From: Mercenaria mercenaria
Taxonomy: Eukaryota; Mollusca; Bivalvia; Venerida; Veneridae
Length of the DNA stretch: 64,000 nt
Reading direction: 5' to 3'
NCBI RefSeq assembly: GCF_021730395.1
Contig: NC_069363.1
Location: forward strand, 52,199,001-52,263,000
Below, piece by piece: positions 11,601 to 23,693 of the stretch. The number at the start of each line of letters is the position of its first letter. Position 1 is the first letter of the stretch. The notes beneath the pieces are model-generated. The model did no database searches, had not been told where the DNA came from, and saw only the letters and a program-made list of their open reading frames with translations. Made by a program: the position numbers and the translations under genes.

Positions 11601-12029
11601 TACAGCTAGACTTGGCAGCGGTAAAACCTATCAAGTTTCAATGGTGTAGACCTAGCATAGATAAAAGAACTTGGCAAATCAAGAGTCATGACTTCACTAA
11701 AATCAGTTAACTAGAACAAAACGATAATATGCACAGCTATGCTTCATACTAATCACTTATAAGTTTTGGTGAAATTCAGCCTAATTGTATGCAGCAAGTA
11801 GTTTAAACAACGTAAAATATGACACTTAAACGGAACATTCCGATGATATGTATAACTAGGTGTGGCACTGATAATTCCTGTAAGGTTTGGCGGAAATGTG
11901 CCTAAATATAAAATGTGACATGTTGGAGAGTTAGTTACTAACCTCATATTCTTAAATTACCCCCCAAAATAACAAACAAAAAAACAAACGATCAAACAAA
12001 GAACACAAATGTAGGGCTCATGCGTCTTC
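11600..12029. repeat. Distal part of the gene A/B duplicated flank
   Basis: The stretch 11730-11950 aligns with 31110-31385, for example the shared blocks TGTGGCACTGATAATTCCTG and TGGCACTGATAACTCCTG. No gene seen. Confidence 0.7.
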
Positions 12030-13284
12030 TAAGAAATAGGCATGAACACATGTATAACAAGCTAAAGCATAGCAAAAGTTCCTTCTAGGGCAAATCTATA
12101 TAAATATATAATGACCATCTTCATGATCTTGTAACATTGTGCTTGCAATGTCTGCTTTAAATATTGTTTATCAGTGTGTGGTACCCCAGGATTGGACGCA
12201 AAGACAAAACCATTCTTCCTTCTTGACATATATTCGTTGTTTTTCTTCTTCTGTTTAACATAATAATGTAATGATTTGATACGCTAACTGTCTACGTCTC
12301 CGAACACAGCAAACTTGGTGGTCATTGATCATATAATTTAGTAGTATATGTCCTAAATCTCGAGAGTGTGACATCCGGGATCGATGCGTGAGTTTTTTGC
12401 GCACAATGAGAGGGTCGCAATGGGTTTGTTAATTTTCACATATTAAACATGCATTCGAAGGTAACGACGTATGTTAACCTTTTTGACAAATGACATGCTT
12501 GGCCTGTTTCAACAACTACACTTTTCCATCCTCGGGTTTAGTAATGTGTGATCCACAGAACGCGTTCAGCCAGAAAGTCGCCTCAGTTAGGAAATAATAA
12601 TTTTAGCGTCAGAGGTTATTTCTAAGGTCACGGAGTTTGATTGGCTAGCTTGTAATGACAACAGCTTTCTCTCAAGAGAAGAAACAATAAAGTTTATTTA
12701 CATTTCTATAAGATTATACTGTAAAAATCTCATTGAAAATGTTGCACAATGAAATAAAAGCAGAAACTGGCTTACATAAAACATGAAAAATGCTACCAGG
12801 AAGAAACTGAGGTTTCTTTCTTTCCGCCATTAATTGACAAGCTTGGAAGTTCTGCTTAAATACTTAATAGTAATAGTAATTACCTTTAGTACTGTGATAC
12901 CTTATAGATTCTATGGTTCGACTGTTCTACTAATGTGCATGTATTCTTCCGTTCTCTAATCTGCATTTATGTCTTTTAAATAAACGCCATAGCCGTCGTT
13001 ATCCAAATGTAAGAGCCCTGGAGTTAAAATGCAGAGTCAACAAAGTGCAGCGCGGTAAAAATTCTTCGCTGGTAACCTACCTATGACTTAAGGTATGTAT
13101 GACTTACTAGGTCAGGCGTTGTCTTAGTTAGCGATATATGTTCTCTCTCCAAGACGTAAACGTACCGTGGCCGAGGTGGGGATGGGGAGGGGTAATTAGA
13201 AGTGTGCTTTATGCTTTAAGCGTTCGCGCTATTTCTATCTGGTTCGAGCCCATGGTTTCGGATTGATATATATGGCAGGTTTAA
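12030..13284. repeat. Duplicated non-coding block X, copy 1
   Basis: The stretch 12030-12660 matches 41945-42490, with landmarks TTCCTTCTAGGGCA, GAGAGGGTCGCAATGGG and GTCAGAGGTTATTTCTAAGG. The piece 13120-13270 matches 37125-37280. In the second copy the X part follows rather than precedes the block that starts near 13120. No gene seen. Confidence 0.7.
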
Positions 13285-13388
13285 GGATAAATGCCACAGT
13301 TGCCTATATGTATATAGGGTAAAAATTTTCCTACTGGCAGATTTTTTTTAAACATTTGTTATACATATAGGCAACTGTGGCATTTACC
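13285..13388. mobile_element. 104-bp foldback MITE with TTTAA target duplication
   Basis: The ends are inverse copies over about 28 bp (AAATGCCACAGTTGCC and GGCAACTGTGGCATTT). TTTAA flanks both sides (13280-13284 and 13389-13393). The paralogous site at 37289-37293 has a single TTTAA and no insert. This defines element and target duplication precisely. Confidence 0.92.
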
Positions 13389-13440
13389 TTTAAAAGCGAA
13401 CTTCAGACAAAAATCGGATAGAAAATTAACCACTTGAATG

Positions 13441-13725
13441 AGGATCGGACGCAGTGGTCTACTGGTTACCCTGTCTGACATTGAAACCAGGTGTCATGAG
13501 TTCGAGACCCAGCTCCTCAAACTAAACATTGCTAGCATTTGGATAATAGTTAGAGTATGGGTGCTTTGCACCTGTCACACCTAAGAACCAGGGTAAGAAC
13601 CAGGGAGACTTCTGGTATTTGAGCGTTTTCTGTATCTTCTTCTATCCTGCCATTGAAATTACTAACAGTCGTCTGGAGGAGCCACCCATATAGGTGTTAC
13701 CGGGTGCGAAAAAAACTTACAGCTG
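13441..13725 (+). repeat. tRNA-derived SINE, family 1
   Basis: The tRNA-like head is GGACGCAGTGGTCTACTGG followed about 50 bases later by the B box GAGTTCGAGACCC. The body has GGGTGCTTTGCACCTG, AACCAGGG and a terminal ACCGGGTGCGA, which reads ACCGGTGGCGACT in other copies. Other copies are at 14240, 22795 (minus), 37340 (split by a LINE) and 40590. Confidence 0.8.
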
Positions 13726-14239
13726 GTTCGCTACCACATAAATGCATGGGTATTCATGGAATAACGGACGTAAATAGCAAATACGGTTTTTAATTAAACT
13801 TAAAGTTTACTGTATTTGTTTTTTTATTGTCTTTGACAATCATGTTTAAATAAACTTGCAATGCTTATTGATTAAGTAGGACAGAGACTGAGATCATGGT
13901 AATGACAGTGGTCCTCTTTGAAAAGTTTTGTATACTTATAAAAGATATTTTTTAAATATTGTAATCAAAACGGCAGGAAAGATAACACGATTATTAATAT
14001 TGAAATACTACAAAAACAAAATACCTTCACCAGTAAACATATTTCTAAAATACAACTCGGGCTTTGAATAAAGGCTCCATATGTAAAGAAAGAATGCCAT
14101 ATAATACTTGAACTGTATCCAGGCATCGACCTAAAATTGAATACAGGTCTCAAAAATCAAATTAATTGATTCGCAGTGGCTGGATGCAGCGCCATGTAAA
14201 CAAATAAGAAAGGATAAAACAAGCAAGCAAAGAGAAGAA

Positions 14240-14470
14240 GTTGTCTGACTGGAACCGAGTTCAATTCCCCACTCATGCAACATAAACGTACTTACATTTG
14301 TATAAAAGTCACGTGAATGGGTGCTTTACACCTGGCACGCTACAGAACCAATGAAGCTTCTGGAATCAGAGCGGCTTCTGTATCCTACGCTATCACCCCA
14401 CGGAAATTACTAACTGTCTTCTGGAGGTGTCGCCCTTCTACGTTTACCGGTGGCGACTAAAGGTAAGTCT
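14240..14470 (+). repeat. tRNA-derived SINE, family 1, partial head
   Basis: Begins within the head (GAGTTCAATTCCCC as B box) and continues through GGGTGCTTTACACCTGGCAC and CTTCTGGAATCAGAGC to ACCGGTGGCGACTAAAGG. The matching paralog is 40590-40740. Confidence 0.75.
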
Positions 14471-16720
14471 AAATACAAACATTTCCGAGCGGACCGTCAA
14501 CATAATTTGTCGAATGCATATCTTGGCTAGCATAAAAAGAAAATATTACAGCCATGAATGAAATAAAATTGGAAATTTAGCAGAGTAAATACATGCGAGG
14601 GTCCCTCATATTTTCGGCATCTATTCATGCATGCATAGTCCTTGTAATATAACCTCCGGTTCACAGCTTTGGCTGGTCGTTAAAGACTATTAAGCTGAAC
14701 AAAGGTAGTGTCTTAGACCAAGTTTGAAACAGAGGTCTGTGGTAAACTGTATTAGTTTCAAGAATTAAAATAGCGATTTGTAGGTAGACTAATTTGCTTC
14801 AAATGATACAATAGTTGCAGTTTTGGACTTAGGTACGTTTTGGAAGAGACAGTCCCAGATCATTTCATAACTTTATTTTAAACATTTCCAGGGGAAGACT
14901 CCCCTTACATAAGGGGATGCCCCCTCTCGTACCTACCCCTTTTTTGGCGCTTTGCGTCTCGTCGATAACGCCTCCATTCTAAACTTGTGTCCCTCTACCC
15001 CCCGCCCCAATTAAAATTATCTGGATCCGGGCCTGGTCCCTTATGCTTGCAACGAAAGCTCATGCCTGCAGTGTTCTCCGATATATATTCCCATAGTTTC
15101 CAGAGGTGAAGTGGTTCATAAAAACATATTGACTAGGTTTGGTTTGAGATATCAACTGAACATCCAAACGGCAGGACTTGTAAGTTTTCGTTGAAGGGAA
15201 TTTCATCCAAAAGGCTAGATATCAGCCTGTAGGAGCTTAAGAGTTTCAAACATATTTAAGACATCTCGGCAGGGAACTTCACCAAAAGACAAATTATGTA
15301 GGCCTATAGTTCTAGCCTAGGAGTTAAGTACAGCATCATTGGTTAAATGTTTTTTTAAGTTATGTTTGATGCATTTTGTAATTTGTTTGATCCCTAAAAT
15401 TATTTTTCAGTCTAATATATAAATCGTTGAATGGCATTGGTACCGGGAAAGTTGCTTGAGTAAAATTATAAATAAGTTATATAGGTCTCATCTGCTTTGT
15501 AGATCTGACAAAAGACATTCAAAATAGACATAGTCACCTAGTGATAGGACCTGTTTCCTTGTTGTATAAGGTGATAGTCAGAATTAGTGAACTTTGTGAG
15601 CTCAGTTTTTATGAAAATTATCAAAACATGACAATAGAACGCGTAATTTAGAGAGCGAGCTCAGCACACGGGCTTATAAAAACTAGCAATACCCTCCTCA
15701 TCGGAGAGCTGAAGTCTAATAACTCTGTGGCAGAATTGACATGTTCCCGTCATATAATGGTCGTGCAGAATGAGCAATATTAGAGCAGTTTTATTTATTG
15801 CCTGGACCAAGACTGTGATTGGTCAGTTCCTTTATTGTTGAGAACAATTAAACTAGCGTGACTGTCTACCCTTCCGTAGAGACTTTTTTATTTTTTTTTA
15901 TTTTTTTTTTCCTTTTAGCTGAACCCGAGAAGTAGTATTATTAAAACTTTAGTTTACCAATACAATTTACACAGCCGATTTTATGCGGAGTCTACTTAGA
16001 AGGTCTGTTTAACTTTCTGCTTGTTTACATGACCCTTTGGAAAACCCGCATGGAAAGTAGAATTCCCCCGTTTGAGAAAGATATCTAGCTTGCTCGTAGA
16101 GGGCCGATCGCTCTATCCAGGTGCCAATCCGTGTTTATATAGTCCAGGGTGTGAATTAGAACCCTACAAACAACCAGTTCTTCTAATGTTACCAGTACAT
16201 ACGTTATTTTTGAACTGGTGATGTAACTAAATTGTCAATACATAATCATGTTCTGTTGAAATTTGCCCGAAACCAATGTGTAATAAGAGCTATCGGAAGA
16301 ACATCGCGCCCGACTATTCGAAAATAGGTTGAGAGTTATGTGTGAGGATATTAGAGGATACTACATACACAATAAATTAAGCGGATGAATGTAATAAATA
16401 TACAAAACATGTACAAAGTGTGATTTTTAAAACATTTACTTATTTCTTTCTTTGTTAACTTACAGTGAAGGGAGCGGGGGTAAAAAACAATGAAAGGTTA
16501 GAAAACAAGAAACAGAAAGAGGATGGAAAAAACGAACACAATGTCTTACTTAGAAGTGATTGAAATGAGAAAGTCTTTTATATATATAAAAAGTAGCATT
16601 AAAGGAAAACGGAAATAAAAGGAAAACTTCAGATTTAAATCATTTTTTATATTTTAGTCCACTGTATTAAAAGTAGAATACAACGTTTTATCCGGATAAC
16701 CATGGTAGACCTCTGGTATG
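14471..16720. repeat. Duplicated non-coding block, shared by several units
   Basis: 14500-15430 aligns with 40760-41715. 15250-15560 also aligns with 46870-47175 and 53080-53385 (landmarks GGGAACTTCACCAAAAGACA and ATAAATCGTTGAAT). 16210-16620 aligns with 49070-49460, the DNA left of gene E. This ties the gene A flank to the C/E/F units. No coding signal was found. Confidence 0.75.
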
Positions 16721-16781
16721 CGAGAATGCAATAATTGCAATTGTCGTATATAGGGACATTTCATGAAATCATGACAGAGCG

Positions 16782-16966
16782 TGATGTTCTGTTATTATGT
16801 AAAATTGTGGTGTTAACCGTGTCTATATAGCGTGTTATTATGTTAAAAATCTTTGTTATTTTGTTAAGTACCGTGTGAGTATGTCTACCGAGCGTACTGT
16901 CATGTTAAAAAGCTATGTTATCTTGTCAAAGTGTTGTGTTACCTTGTCAAAACAGGGTTTTATTAT
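16782..16966. repeat. Degenerate short tandem array
   Basis: Variants of TGTTATTATGTTAAAA recur about eight times with irregular spacing (for example GTGTTATTATGTTAAAAA, TGTTATTTTGTTAAG, TGTTATCTTGTCAAAG). It sits next to the LINE fragment and has no obvious function. Confidence 0.65.
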
Positions 16967-17283
16967 GTCATGCTGATCAGTATATGTCTAGAGGCATACG
17001 CCTTTAAAATGCGCACGTTAATCACTGTTCTGTAAAGATTAAACTAATAGATAGTAGCAAAACACCTAAAGTATCGAGATGTTTAATTGTTACTTTGACG
17101 CATTTATTATTAATATTTTAAATAGCTGACACAGACATGAGAGTAAATGAAAAGTGAAACACTTCTAACGCCGCGTAGCATTGGCTTGAGTGGAACTCCA
17201 CTTCCATAGACATTTAAAACAAACACTCTATATAACCCTAACGAATCAGAAAAAAGAACAACACCTGGTTCAAGCAGGATGTA

Positions 17284-18280
17284 CTGCTGTATCATCTGCA
17301 AAGAGGCGGACTTTGGAGTTAATTTTTTGTGAGAGGCCTTTTATATAAGCTAAAAGAGCAGAGGGCCAAGGACTGATCCCTGCAGAACACACGATGGGAC
17401 TGGGGTGCTATTCAGGACAACTGATCTGATACGGTTATCAAGGAAACCTTTAATCTAATTGAGAGTTTGACCCCTGACTCTATAATTATGCATTATCATC
17501 TTGTTTCTTATCATAGACTGCATTTACCAGGTCATTAACTAACATTACTAGTTGAGTGACACATGATCTTTTTTCACGAAACTCAATTGTAGGTCGTAGA
17601 GGATACTGTGGCTGGTCAAATTTTACAATTGAAGAGGAAACAATGTGTTCGAATACTTTGCACAGAACATATGTTAGAGAAATAGGCCGGTAGTTGGCAG
17701 GGTTTGATTTTTCACCTTTTTGTAAACAGGGTCAACATTAGCTGACTTCCACTGGGACGGTAGGAATCCCTCATCAAGGAATTTCTGGAATAAAACCTCT
17801 AGGACTGGGGTAAGATTTTTAGATAAAGATTTAAGTATGATGGGTTTTAACTGATCAGGGCCACTAGCCTTATGAAGGTTTAGGTTATTGAGAAGTTTCT
17901 CTATCCCATTTGAGCTAACATTACTATCTGGCATGTCAGGGATGAAATAATCATTCTGATTAACGTTCTGATTAACAAACATGTCTCGCAATTTCATTTT
18001 ACTGAGTGAGGAATGTCTTAGGGGAGATTTAGGGCTGAAGACTGACTGAAACTGCTTGTTTAGTACTGTGGCCTTAGCGTTTTCCTCATGATGGAGTTTC
18101 TTATCATACTTTAGGGCTGGTATGGAAGAAGAGTCTTGTTTGGAATGTTTAATTAATGAGTAAAGTTTCTTAGAATTTGGTCTACTTGGAAGGTTGGCAT
18201 CAGTACTATGTAGATTTAAAATTTCTTCGAGATATTGGTGATAAGCTTCATTGACCTTTTATAAACTGACAAGGTATTTT
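17284..18280 (-). mobile_element. LINE fragment, reverse transcriptase domain, broken
   Basis: The minus strand encodes parts of a non-LTR reverse transcriptase of CR1/Jockey-like type. They are a linker plus fingers segment open at 17674-17997 (with KASGPDQLKPIILK and LPSQWKSANVDPVYKK), then in another frame NYRPISLTYVLCKVFEH and FREKRSCVTQ, and finally the catalytic FADD at 17291-17302 preceded by VLQG-like and AYI-like remnants. At least one frame change, several stops and probable internal deletions separate these. No endonuclease domain and no 3' end are seen, so it is an old partial copy. Confidence 0.88.
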
Positions 18281-18572
18281 TGGTTTGCATATTTTTGATG
18301 ATGCTCGACAGATGTTGTCCATAATCAATACCCCTTTGATTATTTGTATATTTAGCCGTTGGTTGAAACACAATTGTTATGTCGTATAGCGTGTCATGAC
18401 TTATGTACCTATGACTGATCCGTGATGTTGTCCCGCTTCGTCCGTGTTTTATACGAGTTAAAACTCTTGAAGTTGCCTCCCTTGAGTGGATATTTTGCCA
18501 TGTGTAAATTTATGATTTTAAGCCTAAGTATGTCTCCATGGTTTCTTCGAATTTAAACTTTGGCGAATACAT

Positions 18573-18780
18573 AAGCCGCACCATGAGAAAACCAACATAG
18601 TACATTTGCAATCAGAATGGATCCAGACCAGCCTGCGCATCCGCGCAGTCTGGTCCGGATCCAAGGCTGTTCGATAACTGTTTCTCTAATTGCAGTAGGC
18701 TTATGGATCCTGAGCAGACTGTGCGGATCTGGATCCATGCTGGTCGCAAATGCACTATGTTGGTTTTCTCATAGTGCGTC
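18573..18780. mobile_element. MITE with ~53-bp inverted ends
   Basis: The left arm (18575-18627) and right arm (18728-18780) are inverse copies, with shared blocks ATGAGAAAACCAACATAGT and ATGGATCCAGA. The centre has its own dyad around GCGCATCCGCGC. A shorter copy lies at 34022-34182. Confidence 0.88.
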
Positions 18781-19409
18781 TCATATATACGATGCCGAAA
18801 ATGGACTGTTCCGCGAACATTTGTCTACATATGTTTATATACTATACATCAGGGTGGCCAACCAACGTGACTTTTGAATACCGTAGGCACGGAGAAAAAG
18901 TTTCAATTCAAATAACCTTTTACCTATATTTTACACTTATTAGATGACGAATTATTATCCTCTTACTGTCAAATTCGATCACAACTTAAATATTCGATCG
19001 GCCCCGGAAATGTTTTATATCTTTCCTTTTTTACCTTTACACCGGTTGCGCGCGCACCATTTGTTTGCACGGACAACTACAACTGTCAAAAAAGTTGTCT
19101 TCGCCGGAATGGAGATAAGAAAGGTAAAAAAGCATTATTCTTTTAAAAGAAAATTCAAAATGGCTGGAATTTACTATGTCCAAAAATGCAATTTATAATC
19201 GCCCTTTATTAGCTATATATATGATTTTACATTCCGTCTGCTTAGAACGCATAATTTCCAGGGCAGAAATGTCAACGCATATGTCCCGCAACGTATACTT
19301 ACCGAAAAAAGTTACATCCACATATATGACTATGCTTATCATTTATTTTCCTAATTGGAATTTAATTGGATAATAAGTGGATGCAATTCCAGTACACCTA
19401 TCCTGCATT
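18781..19409. other. Left flank of pogo-like transposon, ends unresolved
   Basis: This probably includes the 5' non-coding part of the transposon that follows. A CAGGGT at 18849 and ACCCTG at 21354-21359 could be its outer ends, but the match stops after a few bases and no TA target duplication is clear. Confidence 0.3.
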
Positions 19410-21165
19410 TGTTTGTTTTTTCAGCCTCCTGTATCTGCTAGAGGACCTTATAGGTCATATGACACAGATGACCTTACTAGAGCCTTCCTTGCTGTCAAAA
19501 ATAAGAAATTGTCTATAAGAAAGGCTTCAGTAACATATGGTGTACCTTTTGTAACACTTGCAGATAGGACTGCTAGAAGGATCAGTGTGGACACTGTCAA
19601 GTCAGGGGTGTTTCCAATCTTTAGTCAGCAGCATGAGTCTCTTCTGGCTCAACATCTTAACACTATGGCAGAAGTGGGATATGGTTATACCCGCCAAGAA
19701 ACCATGAACATAGCCACAGATTATGCCATTGAACTTGGACTTAGAACAAAGGATGACAGACCTGTATCTGACAAGTGGCTTTATAATTTCTTGTGACGCT
19801 GGCCAGAACTTAAATTGAAAAAGCCAAGAGCATTGGAGATGGCCAGAGCAAAGAGTGCAACTAGACATGCAGTTGACAATTATTTCACAGACCTTAAAAG
19901 AATTTCAGTGAAATATGATCTTGAAGATAAACAAACAGAATTTCAATGTCGATGAAAAAGGACTGAATATTGACCATAAGCCACCAAAGTTTGTCGCTGG
20001 AAAATTTTACAAGTTTACAAGACACAGGCTGTAACTTCAGGCAAGTCGCAGACATCTACTCTCATTGGGTGTGTCAATGGGATTTGACAGCAGGTTCCGC
20101 CCTTTTTTCATTTTCCCAGGCGCACGCATGATTGATGGATTGATGGACGGCTCTACTCCTGGATCAAAGGGCACAGTCTCACCAAATGGATGGTCAAATA
20201 CTGAAATTTTCTGTCAGTACACGAAAGACCATTTGCAGAAATACCTTTCTTCACGTGATAATGACTATGTGTTAGTCCTGTATGATGGTCACAAGTCACA
20301 CTGCTCTCTTGGGCTAATAGAATGGGCCAAGTCTCAGAAAATCATATAGTTTGTTTTGCCGCCTCACTGTTCGCACATTCTCCTGCCCCTTGACGTGAGC
20401 TGTTTTGGCCCATTCGAGGTTGCCTGGAATTCTGCTTGCCCAAAGTACATGAAAGTGTCAGGCGGGCGATTAATAACCAGATATGATGTCAACTAGCCTG
20501 CAAGGTATATTTATCTACCCTCAATGTGCCAGATATTGTTGCTGCTTTCAAGAGATGCGGAATCCATCCATTCAATTCAGCAGTTGTCATTGATTCAGTA
20601 GTAGCACCAGCTACTACCTTCAAATCCCAGAATCCACCAACAGAAAGTTCAGGAAACTCCAATGTGCCAAAATCAGCTGAAAATGTTTTATTGTGTAAAG
20701 GTGGCAAAATTCTTGAAAATGTTCAAACTGCTGAAAAAGAAAGAAACACACTCAGCAAAGTTATTGGTGGAAAACCTATCACAGAAGATGAAATTATAGA
20801 CAAAATCAAGGACCATAATGACAAACAGAAAAAATATAACAACTGAAACAGTACAACTGTAAAGTCTCCTGTGGCCAGTACATCCGGTCTTTCAGTGATC
20901 AGGGGCAGGAACTCTCAGCATGCTGCTAATAAGACTTAACAGCGACAGTGAAGAAGAAATTGATGAAGAGGAAAAATGCATAATTTGCAAGAAGTTCTCC
21001 CCTGACGCAACTAAATTTCTCTACATCATTATTGTAAAGTGGGGGTGTTGTAACAGGTGTAATGGGTGGGCCCACCTTGCTTTCTGCACCCCTGTAAGGG
21101 TTTTGAGGTGTGGGGCTCCATTTCTGTGCCCCAACTGTGAAAACATAGAAAATGAGCAGTAAACT
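19410..21165 (+). mobile_element. Pogo-like DNA transposon with C-terminal PHD-like finger, broken
   Basis: The order along the plus strand matches a pogo/Tigger-type transposase. An HTH_psq/CENP-B-like segment at 19437-19793 (KKLSIRKASVTYGVP) is followed by the first catalytic Asp in NVDEKGLNIDHKPPKF near 19941, the second in VLYDGHKSHCS (Asp at 20284) and the third in LPLDVSCFGPFE (Asp at 20392). That leaves 35 residues between the last two. A tail segment (20526-20846) leads to a Cys-rich module at 20975-21155 with CIICKK, CCNRC, WAH, FC and CPNC, which fits a PHD-type C4HC3 zinc finger. At least two frame changes and stops (for example TGA at 19794, TAG at 20347) interrupt it, so it is inactive. 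Confidence 0.9.
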
Positions 21166-21179
21166 TAAAGCCAAAAAAC

Positions 21180-22794
21180 TGTAAATATGTTTAAGACTGT
21201 TAAAATAGTTTTCAAATTACATTTTTCAAAAGTTACACTTGTTTACCAGTTACAATCAGTTTAAATTTGTGTGCAGCGCTGTTTTATGTGTGCAGTGTAA
21301 TTAAAACAGACTGATTATTGAAGTAGCTTCCCTTGTTCGAAAATAGGTCGTGACCCTGGAGTTTAATCAAAATGGCAACCGGATAAACTTTTGCCGATGC
21401 ATTGTTTTGGTGAGTACTAACTTCATATCTTGAATTTATTGTAAAAATGGTTACTTTTTACAATTTAATCGTTTGCCTTGCAATATTTCTTTGTATAGAA
21501 ATATGCGTACGACGAATTCAGTTAACTGATCGAATTTTGGCGGTACGGGAATATAGGCTAAAAGGCGTTGATAACAGAGAAAGTGTATTCCTCCGCAGAA
21601 AACGACTGTGCTCAGTTCTCAGTACTTTTCTCATACACTTCGCGAATACATTATCTACACAGTTACTCCAAGAAAAACAGTTGGACGAGTAGAAGTACTG
21701 AAAACTGATGGTTGACGCTTTGTGTGGAGGAAAGCACTCACTTTGCTGTCTTCGACGCACTTTGTTTCATAAAAAGCCATAAAATAGTAAAGAAAATTAT
21801 AGGCAAAATGTTACCTGAATCAAGACGTTTTCTCCTTACACAGTATTCAAAACTCACGTGGGATTGCTACCTTGTACCTGTGTACTTTATTTATTTGTTA
21901 AAAACTATAATTAACTTCGGGAGCAATACATATTTTATTGATGGCATTTATTTGCATAATCATCAGCACCATCAATAATCAAACTATTCTGTATACTAAC
22001 ATAATGTATCATACTTGTTGTCCGATATGTTGCACTTTGATAAATCCAGAAACATGTTTACTTGAGGTAACCTGCCGTTAAAACACATAATACCATATAT
22101 AAAGCTTCATTGCCTATTTTTGCGAAGTTTCATTGATATCAGACACAACACGCCAATAACTTTATATCAGAGAGTATGTGCGACCGAAATTACGTTTTAG
22201 AAAATACCACTTTACCGGTTTCGATTGAGCGTTATTTATGACAACGCTTTTAGTAACAATTATACCATTTATTGTATACCTATATAAATTCTGTAAAAAT
22301 TCAGCTTGTATTTCATAATTAGAGAAAGCCACAGGGTACATTTTGAAATCCGTATTGTACCTTTCGTATTGTATGCTGCCGGACTACTTTCATTAATATG
22401 CATGACCTGACACAGTTCTATAAATAGTGCACATAAAAACTTCACTTAGTTCCATTTTAATATGGATAAACTTTGAAGATTACGTTCAATAACAAAACAA
22501 CAAATAACAAGGTAGAGGTATATAATAAGAGGGTCAATATAACAGTAGCTAGATCTAGGATTTTGTATTCTGCTCTCGTGGATTTTGCAAGGTCGGATCA
22601 CTCTGGGCGCGCATCCCAGATCGAGCTGCTGTTATAAGAATCCTTTTATATTGTCTGCGTCTTCATAATATACTTCTGGCGACACAGTTATATCGAATTC
22701 TGTGTAAGGTTCTAAGCTGGCATTGGTTTATTGATTGAACAGATGCAAAAGCCAGAATACCAAACGTTCCAGTAGGTAGTGACATCAAGTCATT
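21180..22794. other. Intergenic DNA, nothing recognised
   Basis: The frames at 21447-21692 and 21712-21978 are short, overlap opposite-strand frames and show no family features. The first few hundred bases may still be 3' DNA of the pogo-like element. Confidence 0.45.
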
Positions 22795-22980
22795 CTCTTC
22801 ACTTTTAGTTAGCTTAGCTTCCCTGGTTCTTTAGCGTGTCAGGTGTAAAGTACCCATACACGGGATTCTTATCCCAATGTTAGTAAATTTAGTTGAAGAA
22901 GTGGGGGCTCGAACTCCTGACCCCTACTTTCGTAGTCAAACAGTGTTACCACTGCACTGTTGCGTCCACTGCACTATTAG
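22795..22980 (-). repeat. tRNA-derived SINE, family 1
   Basis: The minus strand reads GGACGCAACAGTGCAGTGG, TAACACTGTTTGACTACG, the B box GAGTTCGAGCCCC, then GGGTACTTTACACCTGACAC and AAGAACCAGGGAAGC. The order is the same as at 13441. Confidence 0.78.
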
Positions 22981-22989
22981 AAAAATACA

Positions 22990-23693
22990 TGAAAATTAAC
23001 ATATCACTGATGATTTAAAATTTTTGACCGTTTCCATGGTGATAAATAGTGTATTTTTAAAACCTTTGATATTTGTCGAAAGGTATCGCTTTTGAATATA
23101 AAACCTCGGCTAAATGGGATAAAGTGAGAAATAAAAAGTTCACTTCAATTGCACAATGTGTAAGGCATTCGCAAATATATAAAATTTCAGACTATCACGC
23201 TCAATTTTCTTGCACTCAAATAACCGCCTACACTATTTAACAAATATTTTTAGAGGACCTCTCATGCACACTGAACGCGCCCTCAGATATTGTACGGAGT
23301 TTTATGATTACATTTTCAAAAATAATAACATTTATAATGCATGTTAATTGTTTGAAATATCACATTGTTTGAGACTCGTATCAATTACGCACAAAATCGC
23401 GTCGACTTAGCGTTTGGTGTTATAGCTGACGTAAAGAGAAGCATGCATAAATAATTTTGCATCACTTGAACTTGACACACGTTTAGGGATTAAATAATCA
23501 AACGTTTAATTACTTTTTCCCCTAGACATCGGCGTCACAAGTTCTTAAAATCTTGAACGATCCTCGTAAATGGATGAAGCAAGAAGCAACTGATGTATTT
23601 TCAACAAATATGCTGTATATGTATTTTGCCGCACTACACCTACATAGACTTTAGAAATGGTAATGTAATGGGTAATTGCAAAACAAATCTCCG
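22990..23693. other. 3' flank of gene B, nothing recognised
   Basis: AT-rich DNA between a SINE and the stop codon of gene B. No clear AATAAA close to the stop was seen on the minus strand. Confidence 0.4.

Noticed and set aside
18849-21359. CAGGGT/ACCCTG as terminal repeats of the pogo-like element
   Set aside because: Only about six bases match before the ends diverge, and no TA target duplication flanks them.
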